Notes: a model not told the origin generated them from the sequence alone. A stretch of 7,550 nt of DNA from Candidatus Methanoprimaticola hominis (GCA_006954465.1 LVVU01000055.1:1-7550), one strand, 5' to 3'; shown: positions 1 through 5,998, counted from the first letter of the stretch. Numbers and translations: made by a program.

Positions 1-2
1 TG

Positions 3-554
3 TCCCCGTCCAAGGACGTGGACTGCTTCCACCCCTTCAACGTGGGGAAGCTCCTCACAGGGGATCCGGCGTTCATGCCCGCGACCCCCGCCGGCGTCCA
101 GCAGATGCTGATAAGGTCCGGCATCGAGACCGCCGGAAAGCATGTCGTCGTCGTCGGCAGGAGCAACATCGTGGGCAAGCCCATGGCCGCCCTCATGTTC
201 CAGAAGGGTCCGGGCGCGGATTCAACCGTCACCGTCGTCCATTCCAGGACCAAGGACCTGGGTTCCATCACGAGGCAGGCCGATATCCTCATCGTCGCCA
301 TCGGCAAGCCCGGCTTCATCAAGGCGGACGATGTGAAGGAGGGCGCCGTCGTCATCGATGTCGGCACCAACAGGGTCGAGGATCCCACCCGTCCAAGCGG
401 ATCCAGGCTCACCGGCGATGTGGATTTCGACGCCGTGAGCGAGAAGGCCTCCGCGATAACGCCCGTCCCGGGCGGCGTGGGGCCAATGACGATATGTATG
501 CTTATGGCCAATGCGGTTCGCGCAGCTGAATTGGCTTCGGAGGTGTCACAATGA
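3..554 (+). CDS. folD: FolD, methylene-THF dehydrogenase/cyclohydrolase (5' partial)
   Basis: Bifunctional cytosolic enzyme that interconverts 5,10-methylene-, 5,10-methenyl- and 10-formyl-tetrahydrofolate with NAD(P). The visible 183 residues start inside the conserved PSKDVD segment, so roughly the first 100 of the usual 280-300 residues, including the catalytic lysine, lie outside the window; the GTG at 18 is not the real start. Seen in order: [11 protein letters not shown], the PATPAGV loop, the Rossmann nucleotide-binding motif [24 protein letters not shown], and the C-terminal signature [12 protein letters not shown] Cys stands where many FolDs have Gly (DVDGFHP). The stop TGA (552-554) overlaps the kptA start in ATGA, suggesting translational coupling. 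FolD fits a lineage that lacks the tetrahydromethanopterin methyl branch of methanogenesis and needs folate C1 units for biosynthesis (family and lineage knowledge). Identification is secure. Confidence 0.96.
   Translation, partial: SPSKDVDCFHPFNVGKLLTGDPAFMPATPAGVQQMLIRSGIETAGKHVVVVGRSNIVGKPMAALMFQKGPGADSTVTVVHSRTKDLGSITRQADILIVAIGKPGFIKADDVKEGAVVIDVGTNRVEDPTRPSGSRLTGDVDFDAVSEKASAITPVPGGVGPMTICMLMANAVRAAELASEVSQ
539..545 (+). promoter_or_regulatory. Shine-Dalgarno site of kptA
   Basis: GGAGGTG lies five bases before the kptA ATG at 551, inside the last codons of folD. It is a full match to the archaeal Shine-Dalgarno consensus. It fixes 551 as the start and shows that kptA has its own ribosome loading site in addition to the ATGA overlap. 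Confidence 0.85.
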
Positions 555-1228
555 TAAGGGAATGCGAGGAGCACGGCTACTTCCGTGCGGAGAGATGTCC
601 CATCTGCGGAGAGGAGGGCAAGTTCATAATGTCCGATAAAGAGGTCGAGAGGATCGGCCGCACCCTCGCCGCCATCCTCAGGCACGGCAAGTTCGATCCC
701 GACATGGACGACCAGGGCTATGTCGCCATGCAGGAGGTCGTATCTCTGATCAGGGCCCGCCACACCTACATGAACTGGCTCAAGCCCAGGCATATCGAGG
801 CGCTCATCGAGACCGACCCCAAGGGCCGCTACTCCATCGCCAACGGGAGGATCCACGCCACCTACGGCCACACGATCCCCTTGGACCTCAGGCTCGACAA
901 CCAGGACATCCCTCCGGAGCTGTTCTATCCCGTGGATCCCGAGGAGTCGGACGACATCCTCCGTGATGGCATATCGCCCACGGACAGGAACATGGTCCAT
1001 CTGTCGCTCACCTACAGGGACGCCCTCAGGGCCGGAGCCGTCAGGATGGAGGAGCCCGAAATCCTCGTCATCGATACGGGGGTCTGCATGGAGATGGGCT
1101 CCGATATCGGCAGGGCCGCGAAGACGGTGTTCCTGTGCAGGCATGTCCCCTCGGATGCGATAGACATCGCCGATCCCGAGGATTGGGACAACGGGGATGA
1201 CGATGACAACGAAGGGGATGAGGAGTGA
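551..1228 (+). CDS. kptA: RNA 2'-phosphotransferase, KptA/Tpt1 family, with N-terminal zinc finger
   Basis: 225-residue KptA/Tpt1 homologue. The family removes an internal RNA 2'-phosphate using NAD+, giving ADP-ribose 1'',2''-cyclic phosphate and nicotinamide; in archaea the physiological RNA substrate is unclear. Residues 5-19 carry Cys5, His8, Cys16 and Cys19 (C-x2-H-x7-C-x2-C), a likely zinc knuckle typical of archaeal members. The catalytic region has LRHG (Arg44-His45), the KGRY arginine (Arg93), and Arg165 in the AGAVR motif after the HLS strand, matching by spacing the Arg-His-Arg-Arg tetrad of characterised Tpt1 enzymes. The motif usually written RAxxGHS reads HATYGHT (102-108), so a His replaces the common Arg there. 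The last 20 or so residues are a very acidic Asp/Glu tail. The gene overlaps folD by ATGA and marker 11 by TGATG. Confidence 0.9.
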   Translation: MIRECEEHGYFRAERCPICGEEGKFIMSDKEVERIGRTLAAILRHGKFDPDMDDQGYVAMQEVVSLIRARHTYMNWLKPRHIEALIETDPKGRYSIANGRIHATYGHTIPLDLRLDNQDIPPELFYPVDPEESDDILRDGISPTDRNMVHLSLTYRDALRAGAVRMEEPEILVIDTGVCMEMGSDIGRAAKTVFLCRHVPSDAIDIADPEDWDNGDDDDNEGDEE

Positions 1229-2162
1229 TGCAGGTCCTCAGGCCCGACGAGGTCAGGGCGCGCTACGGCCCTCTGTTCTGCAAGGGGTTCTTCACCCTCG
1301 TAGACGAGAAGGCCGGCAAGGCCCGTATCATCGAGAAGTGCGTATCCAAGGGTCCCGGGGAGTGGGACCTCGTCAACAGGCGCCGCACCGGCGGCGTGAT
1401 CGACAGGATCAGCATAGAGTCTGATTCCATCGTCATGGACGTCACCATCGGGGAGAAGGAGCTCAACTTCGGCCCCGTGTCCGCCGATGTGGGAGGCCAG
1501 GGGCTCTCCGCGCTGAAGGTGGAGGGCGACGAGGTACGCACCACATGGTTCGGCATCGCCGGAGCCACCGTCGGCATAGGCGCATGCATCCCTCAGTGCT
1601 CCGACGTCATCCGCACCGAGTATCCCGACGACTTCCAGATCGGAGGGGCGCACCGCGCCCACGTGGACATCATCACGCCCAAGATGGTGAGGGTGATCAT
1701 CGGCATCGACGACACCGACACCAAGGAGAAGGGCGCATCATGGGTCGTCTCCCTCAAGCTCGGGATGGAGTGCCCCATCGGCAGATTCCTGGAGCACAAG
1801 ATCATCCAGCTGAATCCGAAGGTCCCCAACAAGACCACCAATTGCTGCTCCACCGCGGTATCGTTCGCTGTGAAGGAGGAGGAGATCCCGGCGCTCATCG
1901 AGTATGCAGTGGACTTCGTACGCAAGCAGAGTTACTCCGAGGATGCGGTCATCACCGTGTTCCAGGGACTCGAGGTCCCCGAGAAGCTCAGGGACTACGG
2001 TTGGTCCTGCAAGTCCGTCCTCTACCGATCAAGGTCGCCGAGGAGACCGGGGTCCAGATCATCAGCGTCACGGGACTCAAAGGGGTCATCGGGGCGGTGG
2101 CCGCCATCGGGTGCTTCGATCTCGGCGAGAGGTCCGCCGGCATACCCGAGGATTTCGCGTGA
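1228..2162 (+). CDS. Methanogenesis marker protein 11 (frame broken by an apparent 1-base deletion near 2027)
   Basis: Homologue of methanogenesis marker protein 11, a family confined to methanogens and related archaea with no established function. The start is ATG 1228, overlapping the kptA stop in TGATG, with purine-rich GGGGATGAGGAG upstream; GTG 1225 is an alternative. Around residues 159-168 sits IGIDDTDTKE, with Asp161, Asp162 and Asp164. This resembles the ATP-binding IDDTD motif of the TiaS (tRNA-Ile2 agmatidine synthase) kinase domain, so a nucleotide-dependent or RNA-linked activity can be inferred but is unproven. The frame runs to TAC CGA (2023-2028), then turns into low-complexity Arg/Ser sequence. 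The expected C-terminus (IKVAEETGVQIISVTG, then KGVIGAVAAIG) is in the -1 frame from ATC 2028 to TGA 2160-2162. Restoring one base (TAC CGN ATC AAG) gives about 311 residues. The uncorrected frame continues into uppS and mimics a 573-residue fusion. Confidence 0.82.
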
Positions 2163-2166
2163 GTCC

Positions 2167-2946
2167 ATGGACATAAAGGGCATCTTCACCGACAAGGCCT
2201 ACGCCACCTACGATTCGCAGCTGGAGAAGGAGGTCCGCGCCGGCGAGATGCCCAATCACATCGCCATCATAATGGATGGCAATCGCCGCTATGCCGAGGA
2301 GGTCCTCGGCGAGGCCCCCATGGAGGGCCACAGGCTGGGCCGCAAGAAGCTGGAGGAGGTCCTCCACTGGTGCCTCGATCTCGATATCGGGGTGCTGACC
2401 GTCTATGCGTTCTCCATGGAGAACTTCAACAGGGACGAGGAGGAGGTCGATTATCTCATGGACCTCATGGAGCAGTCCCTGTACGAGTTCGCGGACGATC
2501 CGAGGGTCCAGAAGGAGCGGGTGGCCGTGAGGGTCATCGGCGAGAGGGACGCCCTCCCGGAAAAGGTCCAGAAGGCGATGGATTATGCCCTGGAGAAGAC
2601 CGCGGGATTCGACGGCCATACGTTCAACCTCGCCATCGCCTACGGCGGACGCCAGGATATCACCCAGGCCGTCCGTTCCATAGCCCAGGACGTCTTGGAC
2701 GGCAGGATGGAGGTGGAGGATATCTGCGAGCACACGATCTCGAAATACATCTCCACGACCGGGATCCCCGATCCGGACCTGGTGCTGCGCACCTCCGGGG
2801 AGATCAGGGTATCCAACTTCCTGCTCTGGCAGATGGCCTATTCAGAATTCTATTTCACCGATGTGTACTGGCCCGGCTTCAGGCACATCGACTTCCTTCG
2901 TGCGATCCGCACGTATCAGCAGCGCGTCAGGCGCTTCGGCAAGTGA
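2167..2946 (+). CDS. uppS: cis-prenyltransferase (undecaprenyl diphosphate synthase family)
   Basis: 259-residue cis-prenyltransferase, usual length for the family. It condenses isopentenyl diphosphate onto an allylic starter (geranylgeranyl diphosphate in archaeal members) to make the long polyprenyl diphosphate used as a dolichol-type glycan carrier at the membrane. Visible motifs: the catalytic Asp37 in IMDGNRRYA (34-42), SMENFNR (83-89), NLAIAYGGR (154-162), and the C-terminal block PDPDLVLRTSGE followed by RVSNFLLWQ, with Arg208, Arg214 and Ser216 matching the pyrophosphate-binding residues of E. coli UppS. It starts at ATG 2167, four bases after the inferred marker 11 stop; the frame is open upstream only because of the shift in marker 11. 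Four bases separate it from the radical SAM gene. The family call is secure; the product chain length cannot be read from the sequence. Confidence 0.95.
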   Translation: MDIKGIFTDKAYATYDSQLEKEVRAGEMPNHIAIIMDGNRRYAEEVLGEAPMEGHRLGRKKLEEVLHWCLDLDIGVLTVYAFSMENFNRDEEEVDYLMDLMEQSLYEFADDPRVQKERVAVRVIGERDALPEKVQKAMDYALEKTAGFDGHTFNLAIAYGGRQDITQAVRSIAQDVLDGRMEVEDICEHTISKYISTTGIPDPDLVLRTSGEIRVSNFLLWQMAYSEFYFTDVYWPGFRHIDFLRAIRTYQQRVRRFGK

Positions 2947-2949
2947 TCC
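2943..2949 (+). promoter_or_regulatory. Possible extended Shine-Dalgarno contact before the radical SAM gene
   Basis: GTGATCC directly precedes the ATG at 2951 and contains the uppS stop TGA. It matches the 3' part of the GGAGGTGATCC sequence complementary to a typical 16S rRNA 3' end. No GGAGG core is present, so initiation may rely on this or on re-initiation after the uppS stop. The match to this organism's own 16S tail is assumed. Confidence 0.35.
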
Positions 2950-2950
2950 G

Positions 2951-4703
2951 ATGAAGAGGGACATAGTCTTCCTGCACGCACCCAGCGTCTACGATTTCCG
3001 TAAGAAGCCCATATTCTACGGGCCCGTATCCGATGTCATCCCGTCGTCCCCGGTGTTCGAGATGTATCCCATCGGGTTCATGACGATATGCGCCGAGCTG
3101 ATGGAGGCCGGCTTCAGCACGAGGATCCTGAACATAGCGGTCAGGATGCTCCAGAGCGATTCCTTCGATGCGGAGGAATGCATCAGGAAGATCGATGCGG
3201 ACGTGTTCGCCATCGACCTCCACTGGATGCCGCATGCCCACGGGGCTCTCGAGCTGGCGAAGATCGTCAAGAAGCACCATCCCGACGCCAAGGTCGAGCT
3301 CGGAGGTTTCACGTCGTCCTACTTCTGGGAGGAGCTCATCCAGCGCCCCGAGGTCGATCTGGTCATGCGCGGGGACACCACCGAGGTGCCCACGGTCATG
3401 ATGATGGAGGCCCTTCAGAGGGGAGGGGACCTGTCGCAGGTCCCGAACCTGGTCTGGAAGGACGATGACGGAAAGGTCCACGACAACGGTCTGACATATT
3501 CCCTGGATTCGCTGGATTCCGTCAAGTTCGACTACGGCGTGATGATCAGGAACGTCATGAGGAATATGGACATCAAGGGGGCCCTGCCCTGGTACGGGTG
3601 GGACAAGCTCCCCCTGACCTCCGTGTTCACCGTCCGCGGGTGCACGATCAACTGCGCCGAATGCGGAGGGTCCCATTTCGCCAATGGGAACGTGGTATGC
3701 AGGAAGAAGCCCGCCTTCAGGAGCCCCGAGAAGCTCGCAGAGGACATAAGCATCATCCAATCCTACCTGGACACCCCGATATTCATCGTCGGGGATCTGA
3801 GGCAGCACAGTGCGGGATACGCCCAGCGCTTCCTCGAGGAGTGCAGGGATCGCGGTGTCAAGAACCACGTCGTCATCGAGCTGTTCAACGGTGCCGGGAT
3901 GGAGTACTTCAACGATGTGGACCGTACATTCGAGAACGGATGGTCCATCGAGTTCTCCCCGGACTCCCATGATGAGAAGGTCCGTTCGGTTCTGGGCAAG
4001 GGATACACCAACCAGGCCATCGAGCAGACCATCCCCACCGCGTTCGAGTGCGGATGCAGCAGGTTCGACCTGTTCTACATGAACGGACTGCCTTATCAGG
4101 ACAGGGAATCCGCCATGGACAGCGCCAGAGTGGCCAAGAAGCTCTGGGCCTCGGTCAAGCAGGAGGACAAGTTGTTCATCTACAACGCGCCGTTCGCACC
4201 GTTCGTCGATCCCGGGAGCAAGATCTTCGAGAACCCGTCCGAATGGGGCTACACGCTCCGCGCCCGTACCCTTGAGGAGCACAGGAGGCTTCTGGACAAC
4301 CCCTCGTGGAAGCACGTGCTCTCCTACGAGACGAAATGGATGTCCCGCGACGATGTGGCGGAGATCTCCTACGATGCGGCCCTGGAGCTCGCCAGGTGCG
4401 AGTACGAGGCCGGAAGGGCCACGAAGGAGTCCTACGAGAGCAGGGTCGACCGTACGCAGAAGGCCCGCGAGCTCATGCACAGGATCGATGAGATCATGCT
4501 CATCAGGGATCCGGCCGAGCGCGAGGCCAGGTTGTGGGAGACGAAGGACGAGGGCACCAGGATGATGAACTCGACCATCGCCAACAAGAACGACCTGGAC
4601 TGGGACGCCGGCTCGATATGGGCCAACGGTCCCAGAGTGGTCTGCGGCCTGGTGAAGTCCTTCTTCAGGCACCGATCACCTGGTCATGCTGCGCGATTTC
4701 TGA
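2951..4703 (+). CDS. B12-binding domain radical SAM protein, Ta0216-like (3' end irregular)
   Basis: Cytosolic iron-sulfur enzyme of unknown substrate. Residues 1 to about 160 look like a B12-binding Rossmann domain, with DVFAIDLHWMPHAHG, VELGGFTSSY and VDLVMRGDTTEVP typical of B12-type radical SAM proteins. The radical SAM core starts at RGCTINCAECGGS, with Cys231, Cys235 and Cys238 (C-x3-C-x2-C) for the [4Fe-4S] cluster that cleaves S-adenosylmethionine. Length (about 575-583 residues) and layout fit the Ta0216 family named after Thermoplasma acidophilum; this is recognition from memory. A charged helical segment follows (roughly 470-550). ATG 2951 lies four bases after uppS. The gene lacks an in-frame stop: after VKSFFR (ending 4669) the frame runs on to 5998 antisense to proC. 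Two repairs fit: TGA instead of CGA at 4673, or a net +1 shift near 4670-4677 leading to HLVMLRDF and TGA 4701-4703. I used the second for the end coordinate. Confidence 0.8.
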
Positions 4704-5479
4704 ACCGCGGCATCCACAGCTGCGATCATCGCAGAGCGGAGCCCGAGGTCCTCCGCGGCACGCACGCCTTCGATCGTCGTTCCGGCGGGCGAGCACACCT
4801 CGTCCCTGAGGACATCGGGGTGCTTCCCCGTCTCAAGGACCATCTTGGCGGATCCGAGCATGCTCTGGGCCGCGAGGCGGATGGCATCCTTCCTCGGAAG
4901 CCCGTTCAGGACGCCCGCATCGGCCATGGCGTCGATGACGAGATAGAGGAAGGCGGGCGAGCTCCCTGCAAGGCCCGTGATGACATCCATCTGGTCCTCG
5001 GTGATCTCCACGGCGAGTCCGACGGCTCCGAGAACCGAGGCGATGTTCGATGTCTCCTCCGGGGACAGCGTCCCGTCCGTCGCGTAGCCCATGGCGCCCT
5101 CGAGAACCGCGACGCAGTGGTTGGGCATGACCCTCACGATCTTGGAGTCTGGCACATATGTCTTCAGCTTGTCGATGGTGAGTCCTGCGACCAGGCTGAG
5201 GACGGTGGTCCCCTCCTGCATCCTGGTTCCCTCGTCGACGAACACATGGGGTACCTGCTTCGGCTTGACGGCGAGGACGGCGAGCTTCGTCTCGGCGGCG
5301 ACCTCGGAGGCCGTCGCGAACATGCGGATCCCGTATGTCTGGCACATGTGGTCGCGAGTCCCCTGGCTGGGTGCGCATGCGATGATCTCGTCCTTCGTGT
5401 AGACATTCTTCGCTATGAGCCCCGCGATGAGGGCCTCCGCCATCTTCCCGGCCCCGATGAAGCCGATCCTTGCAGTCAT
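4676..5479 (-). CDS. proC: Pyrroline-5-carboxylate reductase
   Basis: Last step of proline biosynthesis: NAD(P)H-dependent reduction of pyrroline-5-carboxylate, in the cytosol. 267 residues, normal for the family. The N-terminal Rossmann motif is IGFIGAGKMAEA (5-16), followed by LAVLAVKP (67-73) and LVAGLTI. The substrate region reads VRVMPNHCVAV (115-125); most family members have MPNTP here, so His121-Cys122 is unusual. The C-terminal dimerisation and active-site part has GLAGSSPAFLY (169-179), DAMADAGVLNGL and the signature SPAGTTIEGVRAAED (230-244). The start is ATG 5479; no strong Shine-Dalgarno is seen, only GGGGAT nine bases upstream. The gene converges on the radical SAM gene: its stop occupies 4676-4678, so the two 3' ends abut or overlap by a few dozen bases and no terminator fits between them. 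Confidence 0.95.
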   Translation of the reverse strand: MTARIGFIGAGKMAEALIAGLIAKNVYTKDEIIACAPSQGTRDHMCQTYGIRMFATASEVAAETKLAVLAVKPKQVPHVFVDEGTRMQEGTTVLSLVAGLTIDKLKTYVPDSKIVRVMPNHCVAVLEGAMGYATDGTLSPEETSNIASVLGAVGLAVEITEDQMDVITGLAGSSPAFLYLVIDAMADAGVLNGLPRKDAIRLAAQSMLGSAKMVLETGKHPDVLRDEVCSPAGTTIEGVRAAEDLGLRSAMIAAVDAAVQKSRSMTR

Positions 5480-5493
5480 GCAAGGTCAATCCC

Positions 5494-5504
5494 CTACGTC
5501 GTAG
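5494..5504. repeat. 11-bp palindrome in the proC leader
   Basis: CTACG-T-CGTAG is a perfect inverted repeat around one central base. It lies 15-25 bases upstream of the proC start and directly next to a run of six T on the minus strand. Its place between a possible promoter element and the start codon would suit a repressor site, but this is inference from position only. Confidence 0.35.
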
Positions 5505-5510
5505 AAAAAA
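5501..5510 (-). promoter_or_regulatory. proC: Possible T-rich promoter element of proC
   Basis: Read on the minus strand this is TTTTTTCTAC, 22 to 31 bases before the proC ATG. That distance is right for an archaeal TATA box driving a leaderless transcript, which would fit the lack of a good Shine-Dalgarno. The match to the TTTATATA consensus is poor. The alternating AT run at 5573-5581, which is AT-rich on both strands, is an alternative that would give a leader of about 70 bases. Confidence 0.3.
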
Positions 5511-5572
5511 CATCGTCGGGATCTCAACGCTGTCTCTGGTCTCGCACAAATGTCGAGAAAGCCACCTTTCCT

Positions 5573-5581
5573 AATATATAT
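5573..5581. promoter_or_regulatory. TATA-like run AATATATAT
   Basis: An alternating AT run that could bind TBP in either direction. On the plus strand it would start transcription near 5602-5606, giving fpoA a leader of about 30 bases without a Shine-Dalgarno. On the minus strand it could serve proC with a leader of about 70 bases. Direction cannot be settled from sequence. Confidence 0.4.
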
Positions 5582-5586
5582 GGTAA

Positions 5587-5604
5587 GGCCAGGACGACGT
5601 GGCC
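5587..5604. repeat. Inverted repeat GGCCA-N8-TGGCC just upstream of the fpoA TATA box
   Basis: Perfect 5-bp arms GGCCA (5587-5591) and TGGCC (5600-5604) separated by eight bases. The right arm ends one base before the TTTTATAC element, where the BRE/TFB contact would be. Such a position suits an operator that blocks or helps pre-initiation complex formation. No known regulator motif is recognised. Confidence 0.4.
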
Positions 5605-5605
5605 A

Positions 5606-5613
5606 TTTTATAC
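5606..5613 (+). promoter_or_regulatory. TATA box of the fpo operon (leaderless start)
   Basis: TTTTATAC occupies -30 to -23 relative to the A of the fpoA ATG at 5636. Archaeal TATA boxes are centred about 26-27 bases before the transcription start, so this element predicts initiation at or within a base or two of the start codon. fpoA has no Shine-Dalgarno in front of it, while the internal genes fpoB, fpoC and fpoD do, which is the pattern expected for a leaderless first gene. Confidence 0.6.
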
Positions 5614-5635
5614 TTCCATCTCTTGCGCGCGTACA

Positions 5636-5998
5636 ATGTCTCTAGTAGCATTTTACATGCCATTGGCGATAGTCGCGGTCATCGCCCTCGGCTTCGCCCC
5701 TCTGGCATGGTGGGCATCGAGGTTCATCCGGCCCAAGAAACCCACTCAGTGGATGGAATCAACCTATGAGTGCGGTTCAGAACCTATCGGAGAGGCACAG
5801 GTTCAGTTCAGGTTCCAGTACTACACGTTCGCTCTGATCTTCGTAGTATTTGACCTGGTCGCAACCTTCCTCATGATCTGGGCGGTCGCGTTCTCCGGAC
5901 TGTCGACCACTGCTCAGACCATGATGATCGCCTTCTTCGCGATTCTGATTCTTGGGGTTTGCTACTCCCTGAAAAAGGAGGAAAACGTATGGATATGA
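5636..5998 (+). CDS. fpoA: FpoA/NuoA-like membrane subunit of the Fpo-like complex
   Basis: 120-residue small membrane subunit (NuoA, ND3, FpoA) of the complex I-like oxidoreductase, at the junction of peripheral and membrane arms. Three hydrophobic segments are visible at about 5-26, 62-86 and 95-112. The long loop between the first two holds the family hallmark STYECGSEPIGEAQ (42-55), with Cys46 equivalent to the ND3 loop cysteine, followed by FRFQYYTFALIFVVFD (58-73). Asp73 of the second helix is kept, but the next acidic position of the usual FD-x-E motif is Val75. The start at ATG 5636 is chosen because the TATA box lies 23-30 bases upstream and there is no Shine-Dalgarno. It heads an operon continuing into fpoB, whose start lies within its last codons. 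The open frame upstream is accidental. Confidence 0.95.
   Translation: MSLVAFYMPLAIVAVIALGFAPLAWWASRFIRPKKPTQWMESTYECGSEPIGEAQVQFRFQYYTFALIFVVFDLVATFLMIWAVAFSGLSTTAQTMMIAFFAILILGVCYSLKKEENVWI
5977..5981 (+). promoter_or_regulatory. Shine-Dalgarno site of fpoB
   Basis: GGAGG lies seven bases before ATG 5989, within the last codons of fpoA. It favours 5989 over the in-frame ATG 5995 (which would overlap the fpoA stop as ATGA) and over the upstream ATG 5959. Confidence 0.85.

Larger units (their letters stand above)
5480..5635. promoter_or_regulatory. Divergent proC/fpoA intergenic control region
   Basis: 156 bases without a gene between the two divergent starts, visibly richer in A and T than the flanking genes. 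It must hold the promoters of both proC (minus) and the fpo operon (plus). It contains two TATA-like runs (5573-5581 and 5606-5613), a T-tract on the minus strand (5505-5510), and inverted repeats at 5494-5504, 5557-5570 and 5587-5604. Plus-strand reading frame 2 happens to be open across it, but the translation resembles no protein. Confidence 0.7.

Noticed and set aside
18..554. folD starting at the GTG at position 18
   Set aside because: The same frame is open to the window edge and encodes conserved FolD residues upstream (PSKD before V), so the gene simply begins outside the window.
2020..2162. Programmed ribosomal frameshift in marker 11
   Set aside because: No X-XXY-YYZ slippery heptamer is present at the junction, and I see no obvious stem-loop immediately downstream. 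The companion anomaly at 4671 would need a different shift direction.
1225..2946. A genuine marker 11-UppS fusion protein
   Set aside because: The segment between the domains (about residues 269-314 of the frame) is Arg/Ser/Pro noise, while the alternative frame there encodes a natural-looking marker 11 C-terminus with a stop four bases before the uppS ATG.
2927..4672. A 581-codon open frame on the minus strand opposite the radical SAM gene
   Set aside because: It is antisense to a strongly supported gene and its translation shows no family motifs. Long antisense frames are expected where GC-rich third codon positions suppress stops.
4660..4710. A bidirectional terminator between the radical SAM gene and proC
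   Set aside because: The convergent 3' ends abut or overlap and there is no T-rich stretch or hairpin between them.
5557..5570. Inverted repeat GAAAG-CCAC-CTTTC as a hairpin terminator
   Set aside because: The stem is only five pairs, it lies in a divergent promoter region where no upstream gene ends, and no T-run follows in either direction.
2861..5998. A single open frame of 1,045 codons on the plus strand
   Set aside because: It joins the end of uppS out of frame, the radical SAM gene, the antisense of proC, the intergenic region and fpoA. The middle third is the shadow of a clearly real proC. It exists only because the radical SAM stop is missing.
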